From assembly GCA_026826555.1 (NCBI GenBank), contig JAKSZT010054334.1, forward strand, positions 27,469,877-27,533,876: a stretch of 64,000 bases of DNA, read 5' to 3'. The notes below the pieces were generated by a model, which did no database searches, was not told the origin of the DNA, and saw only the letters and a list, made by a program, of their open reading frames with translations. Of the stretch, positions 35,524 to 47,720 are shown one piece after another. Made by a program: the position numbers and the translations under genes. This DNA comes from Tolypeutes matacus (taxonomy: Eukaryota > Chordata > Mammalia > Cingulata > Chlamyphoridae). How positions within the stretch are numbered: position 1 is the first letter of the stretch; each line of letters begins with the position of its first letter.

Positions 35524-36900
35524 GACTCACCCATGTAATTGAGATCTCAGTCACACCATCAAAACATACCAGTCCTTTGAAAAGAATCAATTATACTAGA
35601 GAGTACATGGGACAAGAGGGAATATTCCAAGTTTGGTCCCCCTCCAAAGGGTAATTCTCAATTGTCAATTCAGCTATGAAGGCACAATTGTATGACATTA
35701 GTCCTTTGTCCACTCTGTTCCTAGTCACTCTACTCATACTGTTCTAGCCATGTACTTACAGGGCTAAGGGCTCATATTTCTGTTTGATCATACCCAGGCG
35801 AACCCAGCAATTCAATTGTAGATGAAAGCAGCAGAATAAGACAGTCTTAAAGCACAAACCAATTAACTGAGCTCAACTTCATATGGAGGCACCTAAATCT
35901 GTGCCACTAAAACCTCATAACAGCAATATGCATCTATACAATACTACTTTCCAAATTTTAAAATCTTTGGATCATTGTATCCCTCAAGTATGTCAACTAA
36001 ATGGAAATTATGAATTAAAGTGTGTTTTAATAAACTGAAGATTTAATATCTGTAGCTTCCCTCTACTTTCCAAGAATAGTAAATATTTGTTATCCTTTTG
36101 TCTCTTTTTAGTAAATAAAGGCAAATATTTCCTATCATTTTTCTTTCTGATCATTTTACTCTCTTAAGAAATCTTTAAAAAAATTAAAAAGTATGTTTAA
36201 AAATAAAGAAATCTTTAGGATGCTACTATTACAATACACCAGGCAAACTTGTTTTGATTTGGGGAGTTTATTAAAAGAAACTCTGAGGACTTCTTTTTCA
36301 AATTTTCCTAGAAGTAAAAGCTCATCAGTGGAGTTGGCAGTACAAGAATGACATTCACCTAAGGTAATGGATGGTCCAAACTCTATTTGAAATGTTAACA
36401 CCCTATTTTACTTTCCAATTATCTTGGGCTCATAGGGTTGGCAGCTCATGGGCAGACTTTGGAAGAAAGCAAGCAGTTATAAACACTGTGTAAGAGAAAA
36501 AGAAATAAAAGAAATAAAAACAATAGGAATATTCCTGTAAAATGGTCTCAGTTTTGTACATAAATTTTTTTCTGTAATACTGCCTACATTTTTGTTGTGT
36601 TCAATTTTTGTATGTATGACTTGAATAATCAATCTCCCTTTCAGTTTCATTTAAATATTTATTGTATTAATATGGATCACAAACTCACATTTCATTACCC
36701 ATAGAAAAAGTGGTCAATAAATATTTGTTGAATTGAATTAAATGGGCCCACATTATAATGTTGATATTGAGGAATAAACTTGATCTAAATCAGGCTAACT
36801 CACCCATAACAGTTCCATATTTTAAGTAGATAGATACTTCATATTACCTCTGAATAAGAAGAAAAAATTGTAACTAATACTTTCTCTACGCTGTCATCAT
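35524..36900. other. Unassigned noncoding stretch
   Basis: AT-rich, no gene recognised. Confidence 0.35.
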
Positions 36901-36911
36901 TTCAATCTCTT

Positions 36912-37073
36912 CAGAAAGGAAGAGAGGGAAGAAGGGAGGGAGGAAGAGAGAGAGGGAGGGAAAGAAAGAGGGAGGAAAGAAAAAGGAAAAAAGGAAAGAA
37001 GGAGGGGAGGGGAAGGGAAGGGAGGAAGGAAGGAAGGAGGGAAAGAGCAAAGGAGGAAGGAAGGAAGGGAAAA
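36912..37073. repeat. Polypurine (GGAA/GGGA)n tract
   Basis: About 160 bases almost entirely A and G on the plus strand. It is imperfect and built from GGAA, GGGA and AGAG blocks. The 60-codon frame on the other strand (Ser/Pro/Leu-rich) is a by-product. Confidence 0.95.
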
Positions 37074-37076
37074 TAG

Positions 37077-37529
37077 CATACAGGTTATCAGGGATGGGGT
37101 GAGGATAGGGAATGGGGAGTTAATGAGTTAATACAGAGTTTCTGTTTAGAGTGATAGAAAATTTTGGAAATGCATAGTGGTAATCGTGGCACAACATTAT
37201 GAGTGTAATTAATACCATTGAATTGTATATTTGAAAGTGAATAAAATGGGAAATTTTATGTTGCATATATGTTACCAGAATAAAAAATTTTAAAACCCTA
37301 AAATCATAGAAATGTACCATACAAAGAGTGAACCCTAATGCAAACTATTGACTATAGGTAATAGTATAATTGTAATAATATATTTTCATCAATTGTAACA
37401 AAGGTACTCCACTAGTGCAAAATATTAGTAATAGGGTAAAGTGCATGGTAGGTATATTAGAACTCTATAGTTATCACATGATTTTTCTGTAATCCTACAA
37501 CTTCTCTAATCAAAAAAAAAAAAAAAAAA
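37077..37529 (+). mobile_element. LINE-1 3' UTR, sense
   Basis: 'gaatggggagttaatgag', 'tttctgtttagagtgatag', 'gtaattaataccattgaatt gtat' and a terminal poly-A at 37511-37530 match the older LINE-1 3' UTR also seen at 52720-52860 and 56520-56755. Confidence 0.8.
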
Positions 37530-38997
37530 AGCCTTGAAGGGAAAAAGATTTGAAAGGAACACTAAATTAAAAGGTGATAAAGGTTAACCTCTAGGAATCT
37601 ACACAATTGTTAGTATGACCCATCTTCTAACTCAAAAGGGGGAAAAAAGTAGGCTTTCCTCTATAATGGTTCCTCCTCTTAAATTGGCATCTCTCTGAGT
37701 ATGAGAGCAGCTCCTGAATTAAAATGCTAAAATCTAAATAAATTGTAGCGGTTCTGGCAGCCAAAGTCAGCAGTACCCCTCAGTTTCCCTATGGGCAATC
37801 TCTCAGCAGGTTTTGTGGCTGCACAGCTCTTTGGAAGCTTGCAGAGTCCCCATGGGCGAGCAGCTGCAGAGGGAAATTTAAATTGGAAAAGGTTCAATCT
37901 CTTGGCAACCAGGGGGGAAAATGAGCTGATAACTCTGTTTGCATAGTTGGGAGCTCTTTTCCTGCCCCAGTTCCTCAGTTATCTTAGCCTTTTAGCATAT
38001 TCTTTGAGGAAAAAACAAAACAAAACTGGAGTGTTCAGACTATTATATGTCAAGAATAAGATACCAAATGTTCATGGCAAAATGATCTGGTTGAATATGA
38101 GGTAGAAAATATTCCTGTAAAGAAATTATTGAAGCCAACCCACTTAGTTAACACTCATTCATTCATTCTACAAATAGCCCATGAGTGTCAAGCACTTGGC
38201 TGTGCTGAGTTTCAAACAAGACAGAGAGAGCTTCTGGTCTAGTGAGGGAGATCGACAATTAAAAAATTTAACAATAAAATATGACAAGGCATTACAAAAT
38301 ACGCTCAAAAAAAAGTGCAAAGGAAAGGAAGGGGACAAACAATATTATTGGGAGAGACAATGGTAAAGAAAAAATCCCTCTCAATATTTTCAAAATCTGT
38401 TTAAGTGAAAGAGAGAGAGACTAAGAGCCTTGTAAGAAACTCTCCTCACCTGGGTTTAGTTTGCCATCAACTGTAAATATCTAACCGCTGTCACTGGGCA
38501 ACGGCAAACTTCCTGCTCTACTTGAATGCATGTTCTCTGCAAAGCAAACAGGTGATACAGCGAAAATATGTAAATTAACTAAGAGAAATGGAGTACATAG
38601 GCTATACTATATTTGAAATTCTATGTGCAGAGCTAGACTCCCAGTGTCCTTACTGTAAAAAAGCAAATATTTCTACCCCAGAGAAGAAGCAATGCACATA
38701 CCAAAATAATCCACACTACTCCATTTTGTTTTGATCTAGAAGAAAGTCCTCAGAGAGAGATAGACTGTATATTTAATGTTGTATCAGAAAGCAAAAATGG
38801 CATAGTGAGTGGGAACATTAAAGGGTTGTAATGCTGTATAAAGATAACCTTCCATCATCCATTTTAGATTATGCAAAGTGATGATGATGAAATGCTTTCA
38901 TTCCTTAATAAGGAAACTCACTCCATGTGCTATCCAATGTAGCAGAGGCCAATTCTGTTTTTTTCACTAATTGACTTTTCCTAGACCCCAAACCAGC
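37530..38997. other. Unassigned noncoding stretch
   Basis: Unique-looking. The part at 37740-38000 is somewhat GC-richer. No gene recognised. Confidence 0.35.
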
Positions 38998-39011
38998 TAT
39001 TATTGGATTTT

Positions 39012-39210
39012 TTTTTTAAGTTGTTTTTTTTTTTTTTTTTAAGATTTTATTTATTTATTCATTTATCCCCCCCTTGCTGCTTGTGCTCGCTGGGCCAGCT
39101 AACCACACCGTGCGGGTGGGCTTGCCTTCACCAGGAGGCCTCGGGAACCGAACCCGGGGCCTCTCATATGGTAAATGGGAGCCCTACTGATTGAGCCACA
39201 GCCGCTTCCC
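39012..39210 (-). mobile_element. DAS-type tRNA SINE, antisense
   Basis: About 190 bp. In antisense it has the tail (39030-39065), the body 'ttgctgcttgtgctcgctgg', the B box complement 'gggaaccgaacccgggg' and the head end 'gattgagccacagccgctt'. Flanked by the 14-bp TSD 'tattattggatttt' (38998-39011 and 39212-39225). Nearly the same sequence occurs in sense at 55195-55379. Confidence 0.95.
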
Positions 39211-39277
39211 ATATTATTGGATTTTAATGTTTCATATCACTTCTACCTTTTGAACAAAGTCCTAAAATAGCTGTAAG

Positions 39278-39370
39278 GGGGATGGATGTGGCTCAAATGG
39301 TTGGGCGTCCGCTCCCATATGGAGGGACCTGGGTTCGATCCCCGGGACCTCCTGGTAAAAAAAATAAAAT
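39278..39370 (+). mobile_element. Head-only tRNA SINE, sense
   Basis: A 93-bp SINE: A-box region 'gtggctcaaatggttggg', B box 'gggttcgatccccggg', then directly an A-rich tail. TSD 'aaaatagctgtaag' at 39264-39277 and 39371-39384. The head is the same type as in the 498-bp SINE at 13364. Confidence 0.95.
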
Positions 39371-39504
39371 AAAATAGCTGTAAGAACCTAAGTGAAAAAA
39401 ATAAGTGCCTCCTTTATTTTCTCTACCATAACGGCTGACATACATTTTACAGTCTTGGCCTAATGTATGAATCAAGTAAGGCATAGAAGAAAAAAATGGG
39501 CTTT

Positions 39505-40160
39505 CTAGTTAGAAAGCACAGGTTTGAAGTCAACTTCAACCACCTATTTCTGTGTGATCTTGAACACGATGCTTCAATTTCCTAATCCATAAAGAGGGGT
39601 GGAAAATAGTGACCAGTGATGGTTAAGTTCACCTGTTAACATAGAACATGGCTAAGTTATAGTGTCTGGTTGTTTTGTCAAGGGAGCACTGGCCTGATTG
39701 TTATTATGAGGCTATTTAGCAGATTTAAATCATTAGCCAGTCATTTGCATCTATGGCTGATTATGTCTACAATCAACAAAGGAGACTGCCTTCAGCAATG
39801 AGAGGAGTCTCATCCAATCAGTTGAAGAACTTAAAGGGAGAACTGATGATTGCAGCAGTCAGAAAGAGGAATTTCTATCTCTACTTCAGCCAACCAGCTT
39901 CTCCTAAGGAATTCACGAAAACCTTCATTGGAGTTTCCAACTCGCGCCCTGCCCTGTGGAATTCAGACTTGCCAACCCTCATGATTACACGAGTCAATTC
40001 TTATAATAAATCTCATAATATTTACATAAATACATATATACATTGGTTCTGTTTCCCTAGAGAACCCTGACTAAAACATGCCCTAACACAGTAGTTGCAA
40101 GAATTAAGTGAGACAATACAGGGAAAGTACCACAAGCAGTGAATATCATTGTGCACACAC
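39505..40160 (+). mobile_element. MIR SINE, sense, split by an LTR
   Basis: 'aagcacaggtttgaagtcaa', 'gtgtgatcttgaacac' and 'ccataaagaggggtggaaaa' (39505-39614) are MIR. MIR resumes after the LTR at 40079-40160 with 'gttgcaagaattaagtgaga' and 'gggaaagtaccacaagcag'. So the MIR predates the LTR. Confidence 0.75.
39615..40078 (+). mobile_element. Solo LTR (family Y), sense
   Basis: Starts near '(tg)tgatggttaagtt' and ends 'gaaccctgactaaaaca'. It carries 'cttataataaatctcataat' (polyadenylation region) near the end. The same family occurs antisense at 55958-56409. The 105-codon frame at 39753-40070 is LTR sequence. Confidence 0.8.
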
Positions 40161-40188
40161 TCCTGCTGGTTCTTCCAGAGTTCTTTTT

Positions 40189-40744
40189 TATTTATTTATT
40201 TATTTTTATTTTAAAGAAGCTTTATATTACATAAATGTTACATAAAAAATATAGGGGATTCCCATAAACCCCACCCCTTCCCTCTCCCACAATTTCCCTC
40301 ATTGACAACATCCTTCATTAGGGTGGTTATAATTTGTTACAATTAATGAACACATAATGAAGCATTGCTACTAACCATGGACTATAGTTTATGTTATAGT
40401 TTATACTTTGCACCACACTATTTTATAGGTTTTTACAAAATGTCAAATATCATGCAAGACAATTCCAATGTCCCCAAAATGTCCCATGTTACACCTATTC
40501 TTCCCTCTCCCTCTCCTCAGAACCTCCGGTGGCCTCTGTCTTTACATCAATGATACAAGTTCTTCCATTGCTAGAATAATCATAAGTCTACTTTAGTCCA
40601 TAGTTGCATTCCCCCACTAGGTCTGTTCACTCCTCGATCCTACAGATTTGGGGATGGTGATGCCTACTCTGCCTGCAACTGAGAGGGGGCTTAGATCCCA
40701 TGGGGCAGATGGATGGAACTGTCTTGCTTGCAGTTGTAGATAAG
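40189..40744 (-). mobile_element. Family X retroelement, copy 4
   Basis: A 556-bp antisense copy with a 12-bp TSD 'agagttcttttt' (40177-40188 and 40745-40756). The tail is (TTTA)n at 40189-40205; the body 'ggggattcccataaacccc', 'ggactatagtttatgttata' and 'ggggatggtgatgcctact' aligns with copies 1 and 3. The TSD plus A-rich tail show LINE-type retroposition with 5' truncation. Confidence 0.9.
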
Positions 40745-40756
40745 AGAGTTCTTTTT

Positions 40757-41555
40757 CCTTTACTCCTCTTTGGTCTACCTCTTCTTCTTTTGAAGCCTTC
40801 CCTTGCTTGTACCATAATTATCAATGAATAATTGGATTTCAATGTCTAACCATTTGGACTTCCTTTAAAAAAAAAAAAAAAGTTGAGCTGAGACCTTTAA
40901 CATTTCATCAAATGCAGTTTAAAAGGTCTTTCTAAGTTCTACATGAGTAAGAACTAGAGGATATCACCCAAGAGAACACATTTAAATTTCGATCTTGTCA
41001 AACACGTACAACGTAAAAAATAAAATGGCTGAAAATTTCCATAAAAGAAAACAACTGAAATGGCCAGGTGGCTAGCAATTAATCAATCATTTATAATATT
41101 CTGAAATTTCTCCTCCTTCAGGGAATAAAAGGGTAAAACTATGCTATAATTGGGTTTTACCAGGACCCTTAGACAGGAAATACACTAAATGAGAGGTAAT
41201 CTGAACTTGGCTTTGGTTAATCCCACAATTTACTGACAATGACATGAAAGAGGTAAACAGATAATATGATTGGCATTTAAGTAGGCAAACTAGATTGTAT
41301 ACCTACAAATGAGTTTTGACCTCAGGAGTTATAAACATATATAAACCAATGAGACTTCCTTTGTATTGAACATCCTGGTCATTAAGGGCCAGTTCAAAAC
41401 CCAAATTTTTAAAAATCCAAATAAAAATCAATTTTATCACTTTACAGTCACATCTCATAACCATCAAAACTCCAGTGATCTACTTGGTTTAACAATGTTA
41501 CTCACTATGTTACTGAGCAATGGGCTTGCTGCTTTATGCACACAGAAGCCAATGC
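40757..41555. other. Unassigned noncoding stretch
   Basis: Poly-A at 40867-40880. No gene or named repeat. Confidence 0.35.
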
Positions 41556-41977
41556 TGTGACACCAGGATTTTGAGAAAAGAACGAGGTCGGCAGGCAAGC
41601 AGACAGGAGGCAATGCTCAAATCTGACTCCCTGATCATGAGGTCCAGCAATTTTTATGTCTTTTAGGTAGATGAAGAGGGTTTCTGGCACAGGCACGATG
41701 ACCGGAGTGAGTGCAGAGGTCTTACGTGCTAGATTATGCATCACATATTAATAAAATGGCATCCTAAGCATGCTCCATGGGGCTGGGTTTTAAGGAAAGA
41801 TTACTCAAGGTTATATATAATTGGCAGCAAGTGCACATGCATCTGGCTGGAGAACTGTACAGGTGCTTGTCTGGGCAGGTTCTTGCCAGTATCAGGCAGT
41901 TTGTAGGCAAGGTGGAGAACTGGGTAAGCTACAGCAGTTTGTGACAAGGGCAAAGAAAGAGATAACTTATGATAACA
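41556..41977 (-). mobile_element. Possible solo ERV LTR, antisense
   Basis: A 422-bp segment with TG...CA ends in either reading (TGTGACACC ... GATAACA), a TATA-like 'ttatatataa' at 41811-41820, and a C/T-rich U5-like end on the minus strand. No TSD is clear and I do not know the family, so this is tentative. Confidence 0.35.
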
Positions 41978-43869
41978 GGCCTATAGTTAATTTCAAGTAG
42001 ATTTTGGCTGTTTCCTAAAATCAAAGTCTCTCTAAAAGGAAAAAAAAGAGAGAAATTCCACTGAAGATATTTGAAATAATGTAATGAGGCACGTTCTGAA
42101 AGAAATTTCTAAAGAAAAGCTAGAAAGCCACACAGATTCTATGGAGATGATTGACTATATTCAATAGTACAACTCTTGGTTATCTAAGTTCTGGAGTATT
42201 TGTTTTAAAAAAAAAAAAAATCTGTCATATGAACTTGTTACCCTGCTTTTCCTTCCTCCACCTGCAGATGGGAAGAAATTTATCCTGTGATAAATCATTC
42301 CCTTTCTGCCCTGCTTCAGGCTTGCTCTTTATCAGCATCCTGCTTATACTGTAGTTTCTATGGCTGTGGAGCCAAATCAGTTTTCTGAGGGAACAGCAGC
42401 CAGCCGAGGAGCAGAGATAGCCATCTGCAAAAGCTTATCTGTCTTGGGGAATGGGCTATTTATTGTCAGTCGAGTAGGGATTCACATCAGTGGTGGTGGC
42501 CATGTTATTCATATAATATTTAATAAGTTTATGTAATTGGACCAAGTTTCATTAGGACTTGTTGCAATAAAATCACAGACATTTCTCAAAAAGCAGGGCA
42601 TCCAGCTGGAGAATATAGACTTTATTTAACATTGGTGAATACATAGCCACAGGCATCTAGAAGCCAGAACGAAAATAAGCATGAACAGTAAAAAGTGCAG
42701 CAGCCAAAAAAGGGACTGAATGGGCAACAGAAAAAGAAATCTAATAGAATCTCATCTTGCATTCAGTCACTCAATTCACAAAGGTCCATTGAGCAACCAC
42801 TATTCAAAACAATTGTGCTTATTGCTTTCATTGTTTTTTTAATTAATTGTATGTTTCTTAGACTTGATTTTTGTTTTCCTAAAAATATGTATCTTGAATG
42901 CAAAGATCTGTTGTCACAATATTGTTTATCTATTACAGCACTTAGCACAGTGCTTTGTATAATATTCATCAGTATTTTTTGACTCTTTGCCAAATGGCAA
43001 AATGTGATATAAGGGAAAGAGTACATGATTCTATAAAAAAATATGAGTGCAAATCTCAGTTCTTCCACTTACTTGTATAATTTCAGTAAGGTATCGAACA
43101 AACACAATGTTCCTCAAAATGTAAGGTTAAATATGCAAAAGTTTATCCACAATAACAACTTTGAAGATGCAATTGGAGGAGGGGTGGAGAAGATAGCCAA
43201 ACTTTAATCATTAAATACCTAGAAATATTCAAACCCAAATATGTGGGATCGATGTAGATAAAAAACTGAAAATCTTTTGAGAAATATAAAGAAGATCTAA
43301 GAAAAAAGTTAATATGGTTTTTCTGGTTGGGAAAACCAATTCCTCATAAATTATTTGATGAGCCAGAAAATCCAATAAAAGCCTCAATGAATTTTTGGGA
43401 GAACTTAACAAAATAGTTGTTAGGTTCATTTATAGAATCAATAAATAAAAATAGTTAAGAAACTTTTAGAAAGAAAGTTGATGTGGAAGCTGTCCCATCA
43501 GTCATACTGAAATATTAAAAAGCCACAATCTCTAGAATAATTTGTACAAATTCAAATTTGAAAAATATCAATCATTATTAATTCTGAGTAGTGGGAATAT
43601 GGCTTACTGCCAAATTATTAGTTGATATTTTGATATTTTAAATATTTTAAAATATAATTTAAAAGAGCCAATGAAAATATGTTGTTACCATTTCAGGAAA
43701 CAATCAATATAGACACCCTAGGTAAACTACAGTACATGAAAAAATGTATGTGATAAAGCAAGCATCATAAAACAGTGGAGAAGTAATGAAATATCCAAAT
43801 AACATCACAGAGAAAATGAGCTATGTACATGTTTGGAAAAAATATTCAGATTCCTCACACTGAAATACA
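41978..43869. other. Unassigned stretch with weak L2 and MIR traces
   Basis: 42890-42975 ('cttgaatgcaaagatctg', 'cacttagcacagtgctttgt') looks like an L2 3' end, and 43025-43095 like a MIR core. Otherwise nothing is recognised. The frames at 42695-42982 and 42763-43068 cover each other on opposite strands and neither looks coding. Confidence 0.4.
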
Positions 43870-44835
43870 TTTCAAATCATTCCCAGAAATCAATGTAAAA
43901 AAATGAAACAATTTTTTAAATAAAAGAAAAATTTTAAAGTATATCTTATTTCTGAAGGAGCAAATGTTTTCTAACCCTAAAAATAATGAAAGAACTCGCT
44001 AAAGAAAATGTCATTAGACTTTAAAGTTTTAGGTTTAGAGTTTCTGTATATCAAAACTGTCATAAAGTTGAAAGACACACAATGAATTAGAAGAATACAT
44101 GCTATAATATAAAGAATTAATATTCTTAATATGTAACAAATTCATAAAATTGGTTTAATGAAAACATTTTCTAACAATCAATAGTAATATGAGAAATGAA
44201 TATGACTAGCCAATTCATAGAAGAGGAACTACATGTCTGATAAATATGAGAAAAATTATTTAATCTCATTAGTCATTAAAACAAATGCAAGTTGAAATGA
44301 CAATAAAATATAATTTTCACATATTCAAATTTCAAAAACATTTAAAATGTTAACTATCTTGGTAAAGGGACAGGGAAACACACATTCTGCAGTTTTTGTA
44401 GGCATTTAAATTAGTACCAGTTTTTGGAGGCAATTTGTTAGATTCAAAAACTTTTTACTCTTGCTCAAATAATAAGGGCAAATTCAAACGGTCCACCCAA
44501 AAGAAAAAGTCAGAAATGTGGTCAAAGATTTATATAGAAAGATGTTCATTGCAGTATTATCTATTGTGGCAAAAAAATGTCCAAAAATGATGAAATGCTA
44601 ATTAAATTATGGTAAATATATAATGGAATACTAGTCACTATCTATCTTTTTATATGGATAGGCTGTCACAATATATTGTTTAGTGAAAGTAAGTATAAAG
44701 AAATGAAAATATAGTATAATCTCAACCTTATATAAAGATATTCACATAGAAAAATGACTACTAAACGCTGCCCAAAAATATTAAAAGTGCTTATCTCATA
44801 GTTGGTAGGATTATGTTAGGATGCGGGTTCAGCTC
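43870..44835 (+). mobile_element. Old LINE-1 fragment, sense (ORF2 end)
   Basis: 'atttaatctcattagtcatt aaaac' and 'gttgaaatgacaataaaata' match the LINE-1 ORF2 region that normally reads 'aaattcactagt..'. 'gatgttcattgcagtattat' and 'taatggaatactag' match the C-terminal part. Heavily decayed. Confidence 0.65.
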
Positions 44836-45049
44836 CTAAAAAGACCTAAAACTGAGCACGTGCATTTTGTTTGAATAGGATGGCTCCATAATGCCCAGGT
44901 CCTCAGCTCAGTTGCATCCATCCTTTTGCTCCAATATTCCTACAGCGTTGCTTTCACTCACATCAAACAGGTTTACCAACAAATTCACATTCCAGACAGC
45001 AGGAAAGAAGAAAAAAGGATAGGGGTAGTCACGTTCCTCCCCTTTAAGG
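44836..45049. other. Unassigned short stretch between LINE-1 fragments
   Basis: Unique-looking; frames on both strands (44908-45135) are unremarkable. Confidence 0.3.
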
Positions 45050-45425
45050 TCATAACTACCATCCAAGCCAGCACTTGCACTCTTAGGCATTTATCCGAGA
45101 GAAATGAAAACTTAGGTTTTCACAAAACCTTGTAAGCAAATGCTCGCAGCAACTTTATATGTAATAGCCAAAAACCAGAACCAGTCCAGATGCCCTTCAA
45201 CTGGTTAATTGTTAACCAAATTGTGGTGGTCAGCAATAAAAAGGAATGGACTACTGATACACAAAACAGCTTGCATGAATCCCCAGAGAATTGAGCTGGG
45301 TGAAAAAAGCCCATTCCAAAAGGTTACATACTGTATGATTTCTTTTATATAACATCTTGAAATGACAAAATTATAGACAAGAAGAATAGATTAGTGTTTG
45401 CCAAGGGTTAGGGATGGGGGGTATT
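45050..45425 (+). mobile_element. LINE-1 3' fragment, sense (first of two)
   Basis: 'cacttgcactcttaggcatt tatcc', 'cagcaactttatatgtaata gccaaaa', 'tccagatgcccttcaactgg' and 'gattagtgtttgccaagggt' follow the ORF2 end and 3' UTR of LINE-1. Confidence 0.75.
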
Positions 45426-45905
45426 GTTCAATGTTCATGGCAGCTTTATTCATAATAGCAAAAACCTCAATACAATCCAAATGTCCATCGCCAGGAGTAT
45501 GATTGATGAACAAACTGAGGTATAGCCATACAAACTGAATATTACTTAGCAATAAAAAAGGACCTCTGATACATATAACAACATAGGTGGATCTCAAAAA
45601 ACATTATGTTAAGTGAAAGAGGCCACACATCCATTTATATGAAATGAAATCAGATTCCATTTATATGAAATCCAAATAGATGCCAAAGTAATCTCCAGAA
45701 CAGTCCAGAGTGGGCATGGGGGTTGGGGAGACTGATTAGAGAGGAGCATGAGGGAACCTTCCGCAATGATGGAAAAGATCTTTATCTTTTCTGGGGTAAT
45801 GGTTGCATGGATAAATACTATTGCCAAACTCGTGAAATGGATACGTAAAACCTGTGCTTTCAATAGCATCTTAATTATAAATCAAATTTTAAAATTTAAG
45901 TGATG
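45426..45905 (+). mobile_element. LINE-1 3' fragment, sense (second of two)
   Basis: The same LINE-1 region starts again: 'gttcatggcagctttattca taatagcaaaa', 'tccaaatgtccatcg', then the 3' UTR 'cttttctggggtaatggttg'. A 26-bp-period duplication of 'ccatttatatgaaat' lies at 45631 and 45657. Confidence 0.75.
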
Positions 45906-47720
45906 GTGAGGTTATATTGAGAGAAATTTCTATGTGTCTTCACTAGCACATTTCCAGAGTCATTCGAATTGTCTGATCAGAAGGAGAGCAGTTTTAAGAT
46001 ACATTCCCATGGCGTGAAATAATTCTAAGTTTTAAAAACAGCAGTAATATTTAACAAAAACAAAGATGTAAATGAAAACTATGAGCCTAAAATTCTCAGT
46101 CATTTCAAAGAGCAAATGTGAAATCTAGCCATCAGATACAAGTAAAGTTTCAGGAAATGAAGCATGTCAGAATATTATTACAAACAGTAGGCTCTCAACA
46201 CATGTCTTATTCATGGATTTGGGAGGTAAGCATTCACAGAACATGGCACAGGGTCTTCATGGCTTACTTTGATGGCTAGACAGTAATTGAATCACAGACA
46301 GGACCTAGATTTTCCAGCTCTTTGTCTAGTGGCCTGGCTCCAGATCAAATAAATATACCTTGTTTTTATGATATTCCTTTAAAATTAAGAGTTGTCTAAA
46401 TTATTTTATGGATCACCTCTAGCTAACAGTGACTTAAATACATTGTGAGCTCATAGAATTAGCAATCTTTCTAAGCAATAATTGCTTAGCCTTTGTCGTT
46501 CATTTCTCATTTGACTCAAAGGAAATCATTTAATATCGAATTTTTTATAATTTTATGTTCTTAGGATCTAAGTCATAATTCAAAACAGATAAATCAGCAT
46601 ATTATTTTTAAAGAAAAAATCAGAAGCTTATGTTTTAATATGTAAAATACAATAAAGCCATTTTCAGATTATAATATCAGCATTGATTTATGAATTAGTT
46701 GTTGTAGATAATCAGCCAAAGAGCTCAGAGACCCCCAAATCATTCTATAGGAGGCAAACTGTCGGCTTCTTTGGAATCTACTCGTTCGTGCCCAGCAGGG
46801 GACTATGCCCTAAATAGGGACAGAGAGCTTGCCTTAATAAACTCAATATTTCATATAAGCCAAAAAATGATATAATTTAATTTAACAGGAAACAAATATT
46901 ATAAGAATATAGGGAAGTAGCACAACCCGGGATACTGAGCGTGATACTATTCATATTACAAAACAGAATTCCGGCCCATGCTAACACTGCCAGCTTGAAA
47001 CAATGGTGGCATAATTTCGAAATTGATTCACCATGGAAGATGGCACTCACAGGAAACTTTATCCAGGTTAATTTCATGTGTCCCTGAGTGGTTTTTTTTT
47101 TTTTCCTCTTTTGTCTATAAACACAATAACTATTAAGAATTATCACCTAGAAGTTGGTTTACTAACATCGGTGAGAAATCCATATAACATCAACAAAATA
47201 TATAAATTTGTTGATGTGGGTAACTTAGGAAGAAAGGAAAGAGCTCTAATAATACCACGGTATCACTAGTATGGATGTGATTCGGTTAAACACTATCCCA
47301 TTTTGCCTTAAAAGAGAACAATCTATTTCTTATTAGTAATTTTCTACTATAAAAGTCAGTCTACAGTTTGTAAAACTGTAATATGAATTGGAAAATGTGC
47401 CTGCATAAGAACTACCAGAAATAGAAACTGCTTTTTTTAGGAAGGTGGCCATACTTCAGCTTTGTTGGTAAATTAGCATCAATATTCTACAAGGCAGAAG
47501 AAAGCAGTAGTAGAATAATAACATTGCTAAGCAGAAGAGGGCGATAGTGACACATGCAAAGAAAGTGCCTAAAACACCCTCTCCAAGAAGTCTTCCCAGA
47601 TTAACTCTATCTGGTTAATTCTTCTGGCATCCCCTCAACATTTATATATTGGACTGTAAAGTTGTAATCATGACCAAAATGTTCTAAATATACACTTTAT
47701 TTCTTTCTAATCAAAAAGGC
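45906..47720. other. Unassigned noncoding stretch
   Basis: 46265-46345 may be a MIR 3' end ('cctagattttccagctcttt gtctagtgg'). Otherwise unique-looking, with no gene. Confidence 0.35.
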
